Position numbers and translations under genes: made by a program | The notes under the pieces: generated by a model | Seen by the model: the letters and a program-made list of their open reading frames with translations, nothing else | Told to the model about the DNA's origin: nothing | The model's database searches: none | In this document: positions 34,652 through 43,487 of the stretch, one piece after another | Numbering within the stretch: the first letter of the stretch is position 1 | Layout: the number at the start of each line of letters is the position of its first letter | DNA from: Massilia atriviolacea | GTDB taxonomy: Bacteria; Pseudomonadota; Gammaproteobacteria; Burkholderiales; Burkholderiaceae_D | Reading direction: 5' to 3' | NCBI RefSeq assembly: GCF_003953935.1 | Contig: NZ_RXLQ01000001.1 | Coordinates: 1 to 64,000, forward strand | DNA length: 64,000 nt

Positions 34652-35953
34652 TCAGCCGAATCCGCCTTGTTTCAGGCGCCGGTACAGCGTGCGCTCGCTG
34701 ATGCCCAGGTGGGCCGCCAGTTCGCTGCGGGTGCCGGCGAAATGGCTCAGGGCGTCGGCCAGGGTCTCGCCAGGCGAGGCCGGCCCCGGGGCGGGCCGGG
34801 CCGGCGCCAGCGCCAGATGGGCGCTGCGGATCACGCCATCGTCGGCGAACAGGCTGGCGCGTTCGAGCACATTGCGCAGCTCGCGGATATTGCCCGGCCA
34901 CGCGCGCCCCTGCAAGTGCGCCAGCGCCTGCGCATCGATGCTCACGGCCCGCATCGCCCCCGGCCGGCGCAGGAAGGAGTCGGCCAGCAGGGCGATATCG
35001 TCGGCGCGCTCGCGCAGCGGCGGCAGGCGGATCGGGAAGGCGTTGATGCGGTAATACAGGTCCTGGCGGAACTCGCCGCGCGCCACCATCGCCTCGAGCG
35101 GCTTGTGGGTGGCCGCCACCAGGCGGAAATTGGCGTGCAGGGTTTCCACCCCGCCCACGCGGCGGTAGGTGCCGGTTTCGATCAGGCGCAGCAGCTTGAC
35201 CTGCATCGCCAGCGGCACGTCGCCGATTTCATCGAGAAAGATGGTGCCGTCCTGGGCCGTCTCCACCAGTCCCGGCTTGCGCAAGGCTGCGCCGGTGAAA
35301 GCGCCTTTTTCATGGCCGAACAGTTCGCTCTCGAACAGCGACTCGCTCAGGCCCGAACAGTCCACCACGACCAGCGGACCGCCGGCGCGCGCGCTGCTGG
35401 CGTGCACGGCGCGCGCGAACAGTTCCTTGCCGGTGCCCGATTCGCCCAGCAGCAGCACCGGCAGCATCGAGGGCGCCACCCGCTGCAGGGCGGCCAGGGC
35501 GTCGTTGAAGGCCGGCGAGCGGCCGACCAGGCCGTCGCCGCTGGGCTGGGCCGAGGCGCTGCGCACCGTCGAGAGGCGTTCGACATAGGCGGTGATGGCG
35601 CCGTGCTGGTCGAAAATCGGGCGCAGCTCCACATCCACATGCTCCGGGCCGCGCGGCGTGTGGTGGATGTGCAGCACGCGGTCCGGAGCGCGCAGCTCCC
35701 GCGCCTTCTTCATGGGACAGTGTTCGCCGGCCTGGTCGCAGGGCAGCTCGTACCGGTGCGAGACGCGGTAGCACTTCTGGCCGATGAAGGGCTTGCCGGT
35801 GCCGCCGAACTGGCGCCGGTAGGCGCCGTTGGCGGCCAGGATGCTGTAGTCGGGGTCGAGCACGATCATCGGCTGCGCCTCGTGTTCGAGGAAGGACACC
35901 AGCGACTGCAGTTGCGCTGAAAGGGGGGCTGGATTGCTCGGGTCGGTCGGCAT
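34652..35953 (-). CDS. fisR: Sulfane-sulfur-responsive sigma-54 activator
   Basis: A 433-residue bacterial enhancer-binding protein: PAS-type sensor (residues about 15-130), AAA+ domain (Walker A GESGTGKE, sigma-54 contact loop GAFTGA, Walker [10 protein letters not shown]) and a C-terminal Fis helix-turn-helix ([18 protein letters not shown]). The sensor carries Cys61, Cys72 and Cys79; this 11- and 7-residue spacing equals that of Cys53/64/71 in Cupriavidus FisR, where polysulfide forms a cross-link and triggers ATPase activity. It is divergent from pdo-sqr, which FisR controls in Cupriavidus, and the intervening DNA has a sigma-54 promoter. Start 35953 fits the PAS domain. Confidence 0.88.
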   Translation of the reverse strand: MPTDPSNPAPLSAQLQSLVSFLEHEAQPMIVLDPDYSILAANGAYRRQFGGTGKPFIGQKCYRVSHRYELPCDQAGEHCPMKKARELRAPDRVLHIHHTPRGPEHVDVELRPIFDQHGAITAYVERLSTVRSASAQPSGDGLVGRSPAFNDALAALQRVAPSMLPVLLLGESGTGKELFARAVHASSARAGGPLVVVDCSGLSESLFESELFGHEKGAFTGAALRKPGLVETAQDGTIFLDEIGDVPLAMQVKLLRLIETGTYRRVGGVETLHANFRLVAATHKPLEAMVARGEFRQDLYYRINAFPIRLPPLRERADDIALLADSFLRRPGAMRAVSIDAQALAHLQGRAWPGNIRELRNVLERASLFADDGVIRSAHLALAPARPAPGPASPGETLADALSHFAGTRSELAAHLGISERTLYRRLKQGGFG

Positions 35954-36001
35954 GCGATGGCTCCTGGTCAGGCGCGCATGGTGGCCCGGTACTGCCAATA
36001 C

Positions 36002-36027
36002 TGTCAAGTGACACTGCCACATGGCAG
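36002..36027. promoter_or_regulatory. Twin palindromes, likely FisR enhancer sites
   Basis: TGTCA-AG-TGACA (36002-36013) directly abuts CTGCCA-CA-TGGCAG (36014-36027). ACTGCC at 35991 and GGCAGT at 36034 flank them as further half-sites. They lie about 90 bases upstream of the sigma-54 promoter, the usual distance for an enhancer-binding protein. Confidence 0.65.
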
Positions 36028-36115
36028 CGATGCGGCAGTGCGCGCTGCGCCCGGAAGAATGTAAATTCCGTATTAAATCAAGGATCTGGATCAGGGTTTT
36101 CGCAGATTGTGTATC

Positions 36116-36131
36116 TGGCATGGGTCTTGCA
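36116..36131 (+). promoter_or_regulatory. Sigma-54 promoter (-24/-12) of pdo-sqr-tauE
   Basis: TGGCATGGGTCTTGCA matches the consensus TGGCAC-N5-TTGCA at all invariant GG and GC positions with the correct spacing. It lies 37 bases upstream of the pdo start, downstream of twin palindromes, and divergent from fisR. Confidence 0.9.
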
Positions 36132-36167
36132 CCGCCTTGTGGCTGAACCCGAGGAGAACACCCCAGC

Positions 36168-37049
36168 ATGAGCACCGCCGCATTCCAGGTCGAAGGTTTC
36201 TTCGACGCCGCCACCAGTACCGTCAGTTACCTGGTGATCGATGGCGCCACGCGCCATTGCGCCCTGATCGACAGCGTGCTCGACTTCGACCAGAAGTCGG
36301 GCCGCACGGCCACCACCTCGGCCGACCGCCTGATCGCGCGCGTGCACGAGCTGGACGCACGGGTCGAGTGGATCCTCGAAACCCACGTCCACGCCGACCA
36401 CCTGACCGCCGCACCCTACCTGCAACAGCGACTGGGCGGCAAGACCGGCATCGGGCGCCACATCGCCGCCGTGCAGGAAGTGTTCGGCAACTTGCTCAAT
36501 ACCGGCGCCGGCATGGCGCGCGACGGCAGCCAGTTCGACCACCTGTTCGCCGATGGCGAAACCTTCCGCATCGGCAGCGTCGAATGCCGCGTCCTGCACA
36601 CGCCCGGCCACACGCCGGCCTGCCTGAGCTACGTGGCCGGCTACGGCGCTCGCCTGGCCGCGTTCGTGGGCGATACCTTGTTCATGCCCGACTACGGCAC
36701 CGCGCGCTGCGATTTTCCGGGCGGCGACGCGGCCACCCTGTACCGCTCGATCGGCAAGGTGCTGTCCCTGCCCGACGATACCCTGCTGTATATGTGCCAC
36801 GACTACCAACCGGGCGGGCGCGAGGTGCGCTTCGTCAGCACGGTGGCCGAGGAGCGCGCCCACAACGTCCATGTCGGCAATGGCATCGACGAGGCCGCGT
36901 TCGTCGCCATGCGCACCCGGCGCGACGCCACCCTGGCCATGCCGACGCTGATTTTGCCGTCGGTGCAGGTCAATATGCGCGCCGGGCAGTTTCCCGAGCC
37001 GGAAGCGAACGGCCAGCGCTACCTGAAAATTCCGCTCAACGCGCTGTGA
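36168..37049 (+). CDS. pdo: Persulfide dioxygenase (ETHE1-like metallo-beta-lactamase fold)
   Basis: A 293-residue enzyme with GAGGAG before ATG. The metal site is [11 protein letters not shown] with His later in [13 protein letters not shown] and Asp in FVGDTLF, typical of the ETHE1/PDO/BlhB branch, which uses one iron. It oxidises glutathione persulfide to sulfite and GSH in the cytoplasm. It is the first gene after the sigma-54 promoter, and sqr follows with overlapping or near-touching codons, so SQR-made persulfide would be consumed here. Confidence 0.9.
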   Translation: MSTAAFQVEGFFDAATSTVSYLVIDGATRHCALIDSVLDFDQKSGRTATTSADRLIARVHELDARVEWILETHVHADHLTAAPYLQQRLGGKTGIGRHIAAVQEVFGNLLNTGAGMARDGSQFDHLFADGETFRIGSVECRVLHTPGHTPACLSYVAGYGARLAAFVGDTLFMPDYGTARCDFPGGDAATLYRSIGKVLSLPDDTLLYMCHDYQPGGREVRFVSTVAEERAHNVHVGNGIDEAAFVAMRTRRDATLAMPTLILPSVQVNMRAGQFPEPEANGQRYLKIPLNAL

Positions 37050-37060
37050 GCGCCGGCACC

Positions 37061-38293
37061 ATGGACCAGGTCGGGGTGCTGATCGTCGGCGGCGGCGCGG
37101 CCGGCATCGCCACGGCGGCCAGCCTGCTGGCGCGTGCGCCCGAGCTCGACATCGCCATCGTCGACCCGGCCGACGTGCATTACTACCAGCCCGGCTGGAC
37201 CCTGGTCGGCGCCGGCGTGTTCGATGCGGCGCAGACCGCGCGCACCATGGCGTCGGTCATTCCGCGCGGGGTCAGGTGGATCAGGGCGGCGGTGGCGGCG
37301 TTCGAACCGGAGCGCAACGCGGTCGTGCTCGACGGCTTCCGGATGCTGCGCTACGGGCAGCTGGTGCTGTGCCCGGGGCTCAAACTCGACTGGAACGCCA
37401 TCGACGGCCTGGCGCATACGCTCGGCAGCAACGGCGTGACCTCGAACTACCTGGTCCACCTGGCGCCCTACACCTGGCAGCTGGTGCGCAGCCTGCGCGC
37501 GGGCCAGGCCATCTTTACCCAGCCGCAGGCGCCGATCAAGTGCGCGGGCGCGCCGCAAAAGGCGCTGTACCTGTCGGCCGACCACTGGCGGCGCAGCGGC
37601 TTGCTGGAGCAGGTGCGGATCGACTTTTGCAGCGCCGCCCCGACCCTGTTCGGCGTGCCCGCGTACGTGCCGGCGCTGACGGCGTATATGCACCGCTATG
37701 GCGCCGGCCTGCACCTGGGCCACACGCTGACGGCGGTCGACGGCCCGGCGCGGCGCGCCACCTTTGCGCGCGTCAATGCGGAGGGCGGCAAGGAGACGGT
37801 CACGCGCGCCTTCGACCTGCTGCACGTGGTGCCGCCCCAGGTGGCGCCGGACGTCGTGCGGGTCAGCCCGCTGGCCGACGCGGCCGGCTGGATCGATGTC
37901 GACCCCGCCACCTTGCGCCACAAGCGCTGGCACAACATCCACGCGCTGGGCGACGCCATCAATACCGGCAACGCCAAGACGGCGGCGGCCGCGCGCAAGC
38001 AGGCCCCGGTGGTGGCGCACAATGTGCTGGCGGCGCTGGGCAAGCGCGCCGGCGTGGCGCGTTACGACGGCTACGGCGCGTGTCCCTTGACGGTCGAGCG
38101 GGGCAAGGTGGTGCTGGCCGAGTTCAAGGACGGCGGGGTGCTGGCGCCGAGTTTTCCATCCTGGCTGATCGACGGCACGCGCCCGTCGCGCCTGGCGTGG
38201 CTGCTCAAGGAGCGCATCCTGCCGCCGCTGTACTGGCACGCCATGCTCAAGGGACGCGAGTGGCTGGCCAGGCCGGCGCTGGCGGACGCGTGA
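37061..38293 (+). CDS. sqr: Sulfide:quinone oxidoreductase, type II-like
   Basis: A 410-residue flavoprotein: FAD fold VGVLIVGGGAAGIATAASLLA, HYYQPGWTLVGAG, and the redox cysteines in PIKCAGAPQKALYLS (as in human SQOR) and near VLCPGLKLDW. It oxidises sulfide to protein-bound persulfide and reduces quinone at the membrane. ATG 37061 is used; an in-frame GTG at 37046 overlaps the pdo stop (GTGA) and is a real alternative. It works with PDO upstream and the TSUP permease downstream. Confidence 0.9.
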   Translation: MDQVGVLIVGGGAAGIATAASLLARAPELDIAIVDPADVHYYQPGWTLVGAGVFDAAQTARTMASVIPRGVRWIRAAVAAFEPERNAVVLDGFRMLRYGQLVLCPGLKLDWNAIDGLAHTLGSNGVTSNYLVHLAPYTWQLVRSLRAGQAIFTQPQAPIKCAGAPQKALYLSADHWRRSGLLEQVRIDFCSAAPTLFGVPAYVPALTAYMHRYGAGLHLGHTLTAVDGPARRATFARVNAEGGKETVTRAFDLLHVVPPQVAPDVVRVSPLADAAGWIDVDPATLRHKRWHNIHALGDAINTGNAKTAAAARKQAPVVAHNVLAALGKRAGVARYDGYGACPLTVERGKVVLAEFKDGGVLAPSFPSWLIDGTRPSRLAWLLKERILPPLYWHAMLKGREWLARPALADA

Positions 38294-38303
38294 GCGTGGC
38301 CCG

Positions 38304-39098
38304 ATGATGGTCGCACTGCTCGGTTTTGCGGTCGGGATCGTGCTGGCGCTGACCGGCGCCGGCGGCGGCATCCTGGCGGTGCCCTTGCTGGTGTTCGGCG
38401 CCGGCCTGTCGATGGCCGAGGCAGGACCGATCGGCTTGCTGGCGGTGGGACTGGCGGCCAGCCTCGGCGCGGCCATGGGACTGCGCAGCGGCACCGTGCG
38501 CTACAAGGCGGCGCTGCTGGTGGCCGGGGCCGGGGTGCTGTGCTCGCCGCTGGGCCTGTGGCTGGCGCAGCGCATGCCGAACCGGCCGTTGACAGCGATC
38601 TTCGCCATCGTGCTGCTGTACGTCGCCCTGCGCGCCTGGCAGCGCGCGGTGCGGGGCGCCTGCCTTGCGCCGGCGCGCCGCAAGCCGCCGCCGTGCCGGC
38701 TCGACCTCGCGCGCGGCAAACTGAATTGGACGGCGCCGTGCGCGCGGGCGCTGTGCTGCTCCGGCCTGCTGGCGGGCGGGCTGTCCGGCCTGCTGGGCGT
38801 GGGCGGCGGCTTCGTGATGGTGCCGGCCTTGCAGCGCTTTACCGACCTCGGCACGCAATCGGTGCTGGCGACCTCGCTCGCGGTGATCGCGCTTGTGTCG
38901 ATGTCGGGCGTGGCCGCCAGCGCCGCCAGCGGGCACCTGCAATGGGCTGTCGCCATGCCGTTCGCGCTCGGTGCCCTGGCCGGCATGGGCGCCGGGCGGC
39001 TGGTCGCGGCGCGCCTGCCGGCCGCACGCCTGCAGCAGGGTTTCGCCTTGCTGTCGGCGCTGGTGGCGCTGGCCATGCTGGTGCGCGCCGCAGCCTAG
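38304..39098 (+). CDS. TauE/SafE (TSUP) family permease, likely sulfite exporter
   Basis: A 264-residue integral membrane protein with about eight helices in two homologous halves (VGIVLALTGAGGGILAVPLLV and SGLLGVGGGFVMVPALQRF), the hallmark of the TSUP family. It starts 10 bases after sqr. In sqr-pdo operons such permeases are thought to expel the sulfite that PDO makes. It may alternatively move thiosulfate or another sulfur anion. Confidence 0.82.
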   Translation: MMVALLGFAVGIVLALTGAGGGILAVPLLVFGAGLSMAEAGPIGLLAVGLAASLGAAMGLRSGTVRYKAALLVAGAGVLCSPLGLWLAQRMPNRPLTAIFAIVLLYVALRAWQRAVRGACLAPARRKPPPCRLDLARGKLNWTAPCARALCCSGLLAGGLSGLLGVGGGFVMVPALQRFTDLGTQSVLATSLAVIALVSMSGVAASAASGHLQWAVAMPFALGALAGMGAGRLVAARLPAARLQQGFALLSALVALAMLVRAAA

Positions 39099-39175
39099 TG
39101 TGGTTATTTTTGCACGATCCTTGTCGTTGTCATAAAAATATCTTGAGGGGCGCCGGGCTTTGCGCTAGAGTTTCA

Positions 39176-39193
39176 AGCCGGAAATTTCCGGCT
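39176..39193. promoter_or_regulatory. Perfect 18-bp palindrome before the TonB-C/parvulin gene
   Basis: AGCCGGAAA-TTTCCGGCT is an uninterrupted dyad 22 bases upstream of the start at 39216. It overlaps the probable 5' leader and could be an operator for an unknown dimeric regulator or a short mRNA stem controlling translation. Confidence 0.5.
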
Positions 39194-39215
39194 ATATTCT
39201 CACCGAGGTCTGACC

Positions 39216-40304
39216 ATGCATCGAACGCTGAGCGCTTGCGCCCGCAACATCCCCCTCCTGTCCGGCCGCGCCGCCATGTTGCTGGCGCTGACGGTGGCGC
39301 CCACCATCGCAGCGGCCGCCGATCTGCCCTTGTCCGCCTGCGCGGCCCAGGCCTATCCGGCCGAAGCCTTGCGCTACCGGATGGAAGGCGTGAGCCGGGT
39401 CCAGCTGGTTCCGGGCAAGAAAGTGCGCGTGGCCGGCGTGGTCGGCGAGAGCGGCTATGGCGTGCTCGACAGCGCTTCGGTGGCGCTGGCGGCCACCTGC
39501 AAGGTGCCCACCGCCAGTCCGGACGGCACGCCATGGGTGCTCACCGTGCCGTGGAAACTGCCGGCCGAAACCGCCGCCTACACCCCGGCCCGCCTGGTGG
39601 CCGAGGCGTGCTCGCGCAGGAATAAACTGATCCGGTTTCCGGAGCTGGACGGCCTGCCGCCCAACCTGACCGTGCGCGTGCTGGTGGGCGCCGACGGCGC
39701 TGCGGTCGCGCCGAAAATCGAGCAGTCGAGCGGCGAACCGCTGGCGGACCAGCAGGCGCTCGACATGGTGGCGCAGTGCCGCTTCGGGCGCGCCACCTTG
39801 GGCGGCGCGGCGGTGCAGGGCGCGCTGCTGGTGCCGCTGGTCTTCGACAGCGCCGCCGTGAGCGACGACAAGCTGCGCGCGCTGTACGCGCAGCAGACCG
39901 ACCCCAAGCTGGGCCCCAAGGACTACAAGCTGGCGCAGCTCGATTTCACCACCCAGACCGAAGCGGTGCGCGCCATCGAGGAGCTCAACGGCGGCGCCAA
40001 ATTTACCGACTTCATCCGCAAGCGCACCAAACTGCCCGAGGTGATCAAGCGGGCAGGGCAGGTCGGCTGGATGCGCGTGGCGGACATGGAAAAGGATGTT
40101 GCGGAAGCCATCGAAGGGCAGGGCGAGCCCGGCTTGCTGCAGGAGCCGGTGCGCGCGAAGAGCGGCCGCTGGCATGTGATCGACATCGAAGACACGCGCC
40201 CGGTGGCGACGGCCGGCTACGAGAAGGTCAAGGCTTCCCTCAAGCGCAAATTGATCGAGGAACGCGAGGTCGTGGTCCAGCAGCCGCCGGCACCGGCGAA
40301 CTGA
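39216..40304 (+). CDS. Secreted TonB-C-like and parvulin (PpiC) fusion protein
   Basis: A 362-residue protein with a long signal region (MHRTLSACARN...AMLLALTVAPTIAAAA). Residues about 40-125 and 128-210 look like two TonB C-terminal-type domains (AYPAEALRYRMEGVSRVQL; FPELDGLPPNLTVRVLVGADG). Residues about 235-350 are a parvulin-type prolyl isomerase (FTTQTEAVRAIEELNGGAKFTDFIRKRTKL; GWMRVADMEKDV; GRWHVIDIED). It would act in the periplasm on proline bonds; the TonB-C-like units could serve as docking modules. No ExbBD genes are near. Confidence 0.7.
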   Translation: MHRTLSACARNIPLLSGRAAMLLALTVAPTIAAAADLPLSACAAQAYPAEALRYRMEGVSRVQLVPGKKVRVAGVVGESGYGVLDSASVALAATCKVPTASPDGTPWVLTVPWKLPAETAAYTPARLVAEACSRRNKLIRFPELDGLPPNLTVRVLVGADGAAVAPKIEQSSGEPLADQQALDMVAQCRFGRATLGGAAVQGALLVPLVFDSAAVSDDKLRALYAQQTDPKLGPKDYKLAQLDFTTQTEAVRAIEELNGGAKFTDFIRKRTKLPEVIKRAGQVGWMRVADMEKDVAEAIEGQGEPGLLQEPVRAKSGRWHVIDIEDTRPVATAGYEKVKASLKRKLIEEREVVVQQPPAPAN

Positions 40305-40347
40305 GATCGGCTGAAGGGGCCGTCTGCGAGCCCCTTCAGCCAGCCGC

Positions 40348-41967
40348 TTACGGCAGCGTTTTCAGGGTCGCCTTGACGGGCGCCGAGAAGTTATAGCCGT
40401 CGTAGCGGTCCCAGTTGATCGACCAGGTCATCACGCCCCGGAAATCCGGGTAAGCCTTGAGCGGCTTGATGGTGCCGCAGTTGAGCAGGCGGGTCAGGCA
40501 GTTGAGCGCGTTGTTGACATCGGTCGTCGTGGTAAAGCCCGACCCGGCCGAACTGCGGCCGGACGGCACGCCGAAGCCCACCTGGTCCGGCCGCAGGCCG
40601 GCGAAGGTATTATTGCCGTAAGTAAATCCCTCGATCAGCATCCTTGCCGTGGCCACCAGCTGGTCGGTCGAGCCGGCCTTGATCGGGCCGGTCGCGTATG
40701 GCGTGTAGATGTCGCCGTTGTTGTAATACTGCGGATGCAGCACCGTCAATTCATTGCGCAAGGCGTTGATGATGGGGATGTACGCGCCCCAGATCGAGCC
40801 GTAGCTGGTATAGCCGCCTTCCACATACACCCATTCCGGCGCCATCGACAGGTAGAAGTTCGCGCCGACCTTGGCCTTGAGGTTCTTGACCGCGATCGGC
40901 AGGTAGGTCTGGATCGCCGCGCCCTGGGACACGCCGTTTTCGAGGTCGATGTCGATCCCGTCGAAACCGTACTTGACGATGATCGCGTGCAGGGAATTGG
41001 TGAAGTTGGTCGCTTCGGCGGTCGAGCCGACCGAGACCGAACCGTTCTGCCCGCCCAGCGAGAGGATGACTTTCTTGCCCTGGGCTTGCTTGGCCCTGAT
41101 ATCGGCGATGAACTGCGCTTCGCTGCCGGCGCTCGGGTCGACCGTGAAGCTGACATTGCCGCCGCCGGCGTTATCGGCGAAGGACACCACGATCACATCC
41201 CAATCGTTGCTGACCTGGCTGATGGGGAAGGTATTGCCGCTCGGGTTGGCGAAATTGTGCCAGTAGCCGACCAGTGCGTGCCTGGCCAGGCCGGTCGGGG
41301 TTGGTGTCGGGGTTGGCGTCGGCGTCGGCGTTGGAGTCGGCGTTGGAGTCGGCGTTGGCGTCGGCGTTGGGGTCGGCGTCGGTGTCGCGCAGCTGCCGGC
41401 CGCCTTCCACAGCGTCGGCGAATCCTTCGGATTCCAGTTGGTGCCGACGTACGCCGTGTGGGTCACCAGCGCCTGGTACGACACGCCGAGGTAGCTGACG
41501 ACCTGGCCGGCGCTGTAGGTGCTGCCTTCGGCCCACAAGGCGCAGGCGGCCGGGTTGGGTACAGGTGTCGGGGTCGGCGTTGGCGTGGGGGGTGGAGTCG
41601 GTGTCGGGGTTGGTGTCGGCGTCGGCGTTGGCGTCGGCGTTGGTGTCGGCGTCGGCGTCGGAGCGGTGCCGCACGAGCCGCTCGCGGTCCACGGTTTGCC
41701 GCTTCCGGCAGCGCCGTTGTTCGACGCCGGATCGGCTCCCTGGGTCCAGTAAGCCGCCGTGTAATTCTGGCCGGCGACGCTGGCGGACTTGCCTCCCTCG
41801 TACACCGTTGCGGCATTCCACTCGGCGAAGCAGACCGACGTTGCCGCGAGCATCTTGCTCTGGGACGATTGGGTGCCGGTGGACTGATTCTCGCCCGAGC
41901 CGCCGCAAGCGGCGAGCGAGCCGCCCAGCAAGCCAACGATAAGGCTATGGATGATTGTTTTGTTCAA
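40348..41967 (-). CDS. GH18 chitinase lipoprotein with two chitin-binding modules
   Basis: A 539-residue protein. The lipoprotein signal ends in GGSLAAC. Two CBM5/12-like chitin-binding modules (about residues 48-100 and 140-193; CFAEWNAATVYEGGKS; ALWAEGSTYSAGQVVSYLGVSYQAL) each precede a Thr-Pro repeat linker. The catalytic GH18 barrel (about 228-539) keeps DxxDxDxE as DGIDIDLE and ends with MTWSINWDRYDG. It cuts chitin at the cell surface or after release. Monocistronic. Confidence 0.9.
   Translation of the reverse strand: MNKTIIHSLIVGLLGGSLAACGGSGENQSTGTQSSQSKMLAATSVCFAEWNAATVYEGGKSASVAGQNYTAAYWTQGADPASNNGAAGSGKPWTASGSCGTAPTPTPTPTPTPTPTPTPTPTPTPPPTPTPTPTPVPNPAACALWAEGSTYSAGQVVSYLGVSYQALVTHTAYVGTNWNPKDSPTLWKAAGSCATPTPTPTPTPTPTPTPTPTPTPTPTPTPTPTGLARHALVGYWHNFANPSGNTFPISQVSNDWDVIVVSFADNAGGGNVSFTVDPSAGSEAQFIADIRAKQAQGKKVILSLGGQNGSVSVGSTAEATNFTNSLHAIIVKYGFDGIDIDLENGVSQGAAIQTYLPIAVKNLKAKVGANFYLSMAPEWVYVEGGYTSYGSIWGAYIPIINALRNELTVLHPQYYNNGDIYTPYATGPIKAGSTDQLVATARMLIEGFTYGNNTFAGLRPDQVGFGVPSGRSSAGSGFTTTTDVNNALNCLTRLLNCGTIKPLKAYPDFRGVMTWSINWDRYDGYNFSAPVKATLKTLP
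41296..41388. repeat. Low-complexity Thr-Pro linker repeat, second linker of the chitinase
   Basis: GGCGTC/GGCGTT-type hexamers repeat about 15 times in the plus strand and encode an alternating Thr-Pro linker on the minus strand. Length variation by slippage is expected. Confidence 0.85.
41564..41664. repeat. Low-complexity Thr-Pro linker repeat, first linker of the chitinase
   Basis: The same kind of hexamer array as in the second linker, with one PPP interruption. It separates the first and second chitin-binding modules. Confidence 0.85.
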
Positions 41968-42180
41968 TTTGGAACTCCTTGTCGAGATGGTGGACGACCC
42001 AAAGATGCTTTATATGCAATAAGCGAATACCAATATAACACCAATGTTCAGAGGTATGCATACCAAATTAAAAATTATTAATACCAACTTATTACCTGCG
42101 GAAACGGTCGATTCCAGGCGTCATTGAAACGCCGACGTGGATACATGGCTGGGGAAACGACGGAGGGAATAGGGATGCGC

Positions 42181-42209
42181 CGATGACAGGCGCTGTCGGC
42201 CTGTCATCG
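42181..42209. terminator. Hairpin downstream of the LivK-like gene
   Basis: CGATGACAGG and CCTGTCATCG form a perfect 10-bp stem with a 9-base loop, 23 bases beyond the stop codon at 42232 on the minus strand. It lacks a T-run, so efficiency is uncertain. Confidence 0.5.
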
Positions 42210-42231
42210 GGATTGCTGGAGGGACTTGGCC

Positions 42232-43386
42232 TTACTTGATGACGGCGACCCGCTGGCGCTTGCCGCCCTTGAAGGTGTACAAGGTCAGTTTGCCGTCCTT
42301 GACGTCGCCCCGCGCATCGAAGGCGATGGTGCCGGTCACGCCCTTGTAGCTGATCTTGGCCAGCACCGGCAGGTACACGGCCGGATCGGGCGAGCCCGCC
42401 TGTTGCATGGCCGCCACCATGGCCAGCATGGCGTCGTAGGTATACGGCGCATAGGTCATGACATCGATGCCGAAGCGGCGGCGGTAGGCCGCGCGGAAAT
42501 CGTCCAGGCCTTTTTGCTGCTGCGGCTCGACGCCGCCCGCTTCGGCGCAGATGACCTGGCCATCGGCCATGCCGTCGCCCGCCAGCCGGGGCACCGAATC
42601 GGAACACATGCCGTCGCCGCCCATGAAGCGCACCGGGATGCCGAGCTGCTTCATCTGGCGCAGCATCGGGCCGGCCACCGCGTCCATGCCGCCGAAGAAC
42701 ACGAGGTCGGGCTTGGCCGACTTGATCGACGTCAGGATCGCGTTGAAATCGGTGGCCTTATCGGTGGTAAATTGCTGCGCAACGATGCGGGCGCCGCTGG
42801 CGGCACCGGATTTCTTGACGTTCTTGACGAACTCGTCCGCCAGGCCCTTGCCGTAGGCGGTACGGTCGTCGATCACGGCGATCTGTCTGGCCTTCATATC
42901 CTGCACCGCGTAGCGGGCGAGGGCGGCGCCGAGCTGCTCGTCGTTGGCGATATTCCGGAACGCCGTATTGAAACCCTGGCGCGTGTACTTGGGATTGCTG
43001 GCGGCCGGCGAAATTTGCGGAATGCCGGCGTCGTAGTAAATTTTCGAGGCGGGAATGGTGGTGCCCGAGTTCTGGTGCCCGATCACGCCGCGCACCTTGG
43101 CGTCGACCAGTTTCTGGGCCACGGCGGTGCCTTGCTTGGGGTCGCTGGCGTCGTCTTCGGCCAGCATCTCCACGCGGTAGCGCTTGCCGCCGATCGTCAC
43201 GCCCTTGGCGTTCAACTCATCGACCGCCATGCGCGCGCCGTTCTCGTTGTCCTTGCCGAGATGGGCGATGGCCCCGGACGTGGCCGCCACGTGACCGATC
43301 CGGATGACATCTTGCGCCTGCGCTGCGCCGCCCGACAAGGACGCCAGCACGGCTGCCCGGAGAACCAATCTTGAACTGAACTGCAT
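42232..43386 (-). CDS. Branched-chain amino-acid-type ABC substrate-binding protein (LivK-like)
   Basis: A 384-residue periplasmic binding protein starting at 43386 with a signal peptide (MQFSSRLVLRAAVLASLSGGAAQA). VIRIGHVAATSGAIAHLGKDNENGARMAVDELNAKG, VIGHQNSGTTIPASKIYYDAGI and FFGGMDAVAGPMLRQMKQLG are typical of the Leu/Ile/Val-binding (peripla_BP_6) family. No permease or ATPase genes are adjacent, so it is an orphan receptor. The ligand may be an amino acid, amide or related molecule. Confidence 0.85.
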   Translation of the reverse strand: MQFSSRLVLRAAVLASLSGGAAQAQDVIRIGHVAATSGAIAHLGKDNENGARMAVDELNAKGVTIGGKRYRVEMLAEDDASDPKQGTAVAQKLVDAKVRGVIGHQNSGTTIPASKIYYDAGIPQISPAASNPKYTRQGFNTAFRNIANDEQLGAALARYAVQDMKARQIAVIDDRTAYGKGLADEFVKNVKKSGAASGARIVAQQFTTDKATDFNAILTSIKSAKPDLVFFGGMDAVAGPMLRQMKQLGIPVRFMGGDGMCSDSVPRLAGDGMADGQVICAEAGGVEPQQQKGLDDFRAAYRRRFGIDVMTYAPYTYDAMLAMVAAMQQAGSPDPAVYLPVLAKISYKGVTGTIAFDARGDVKDGKLTLYTFKGGKRQRVAVIK

Positions 43387-43487
43387 AACTTCCTTTATTG
43401 TTGACGCGGCCAGAACGCCGCCGATCGGGAAGCATACCATGCAGGAATGGCGCGCGCGCCTGTGGATTTCCACGACGCGCGGCCGGT

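Noticed and set aside
41296-41664. Dense GT/GC repeats considered as a regulatory or recombination hotspot
   Set aside because: They translate exactly into the Thr-Pro linkers of the chitinase, which explains them.
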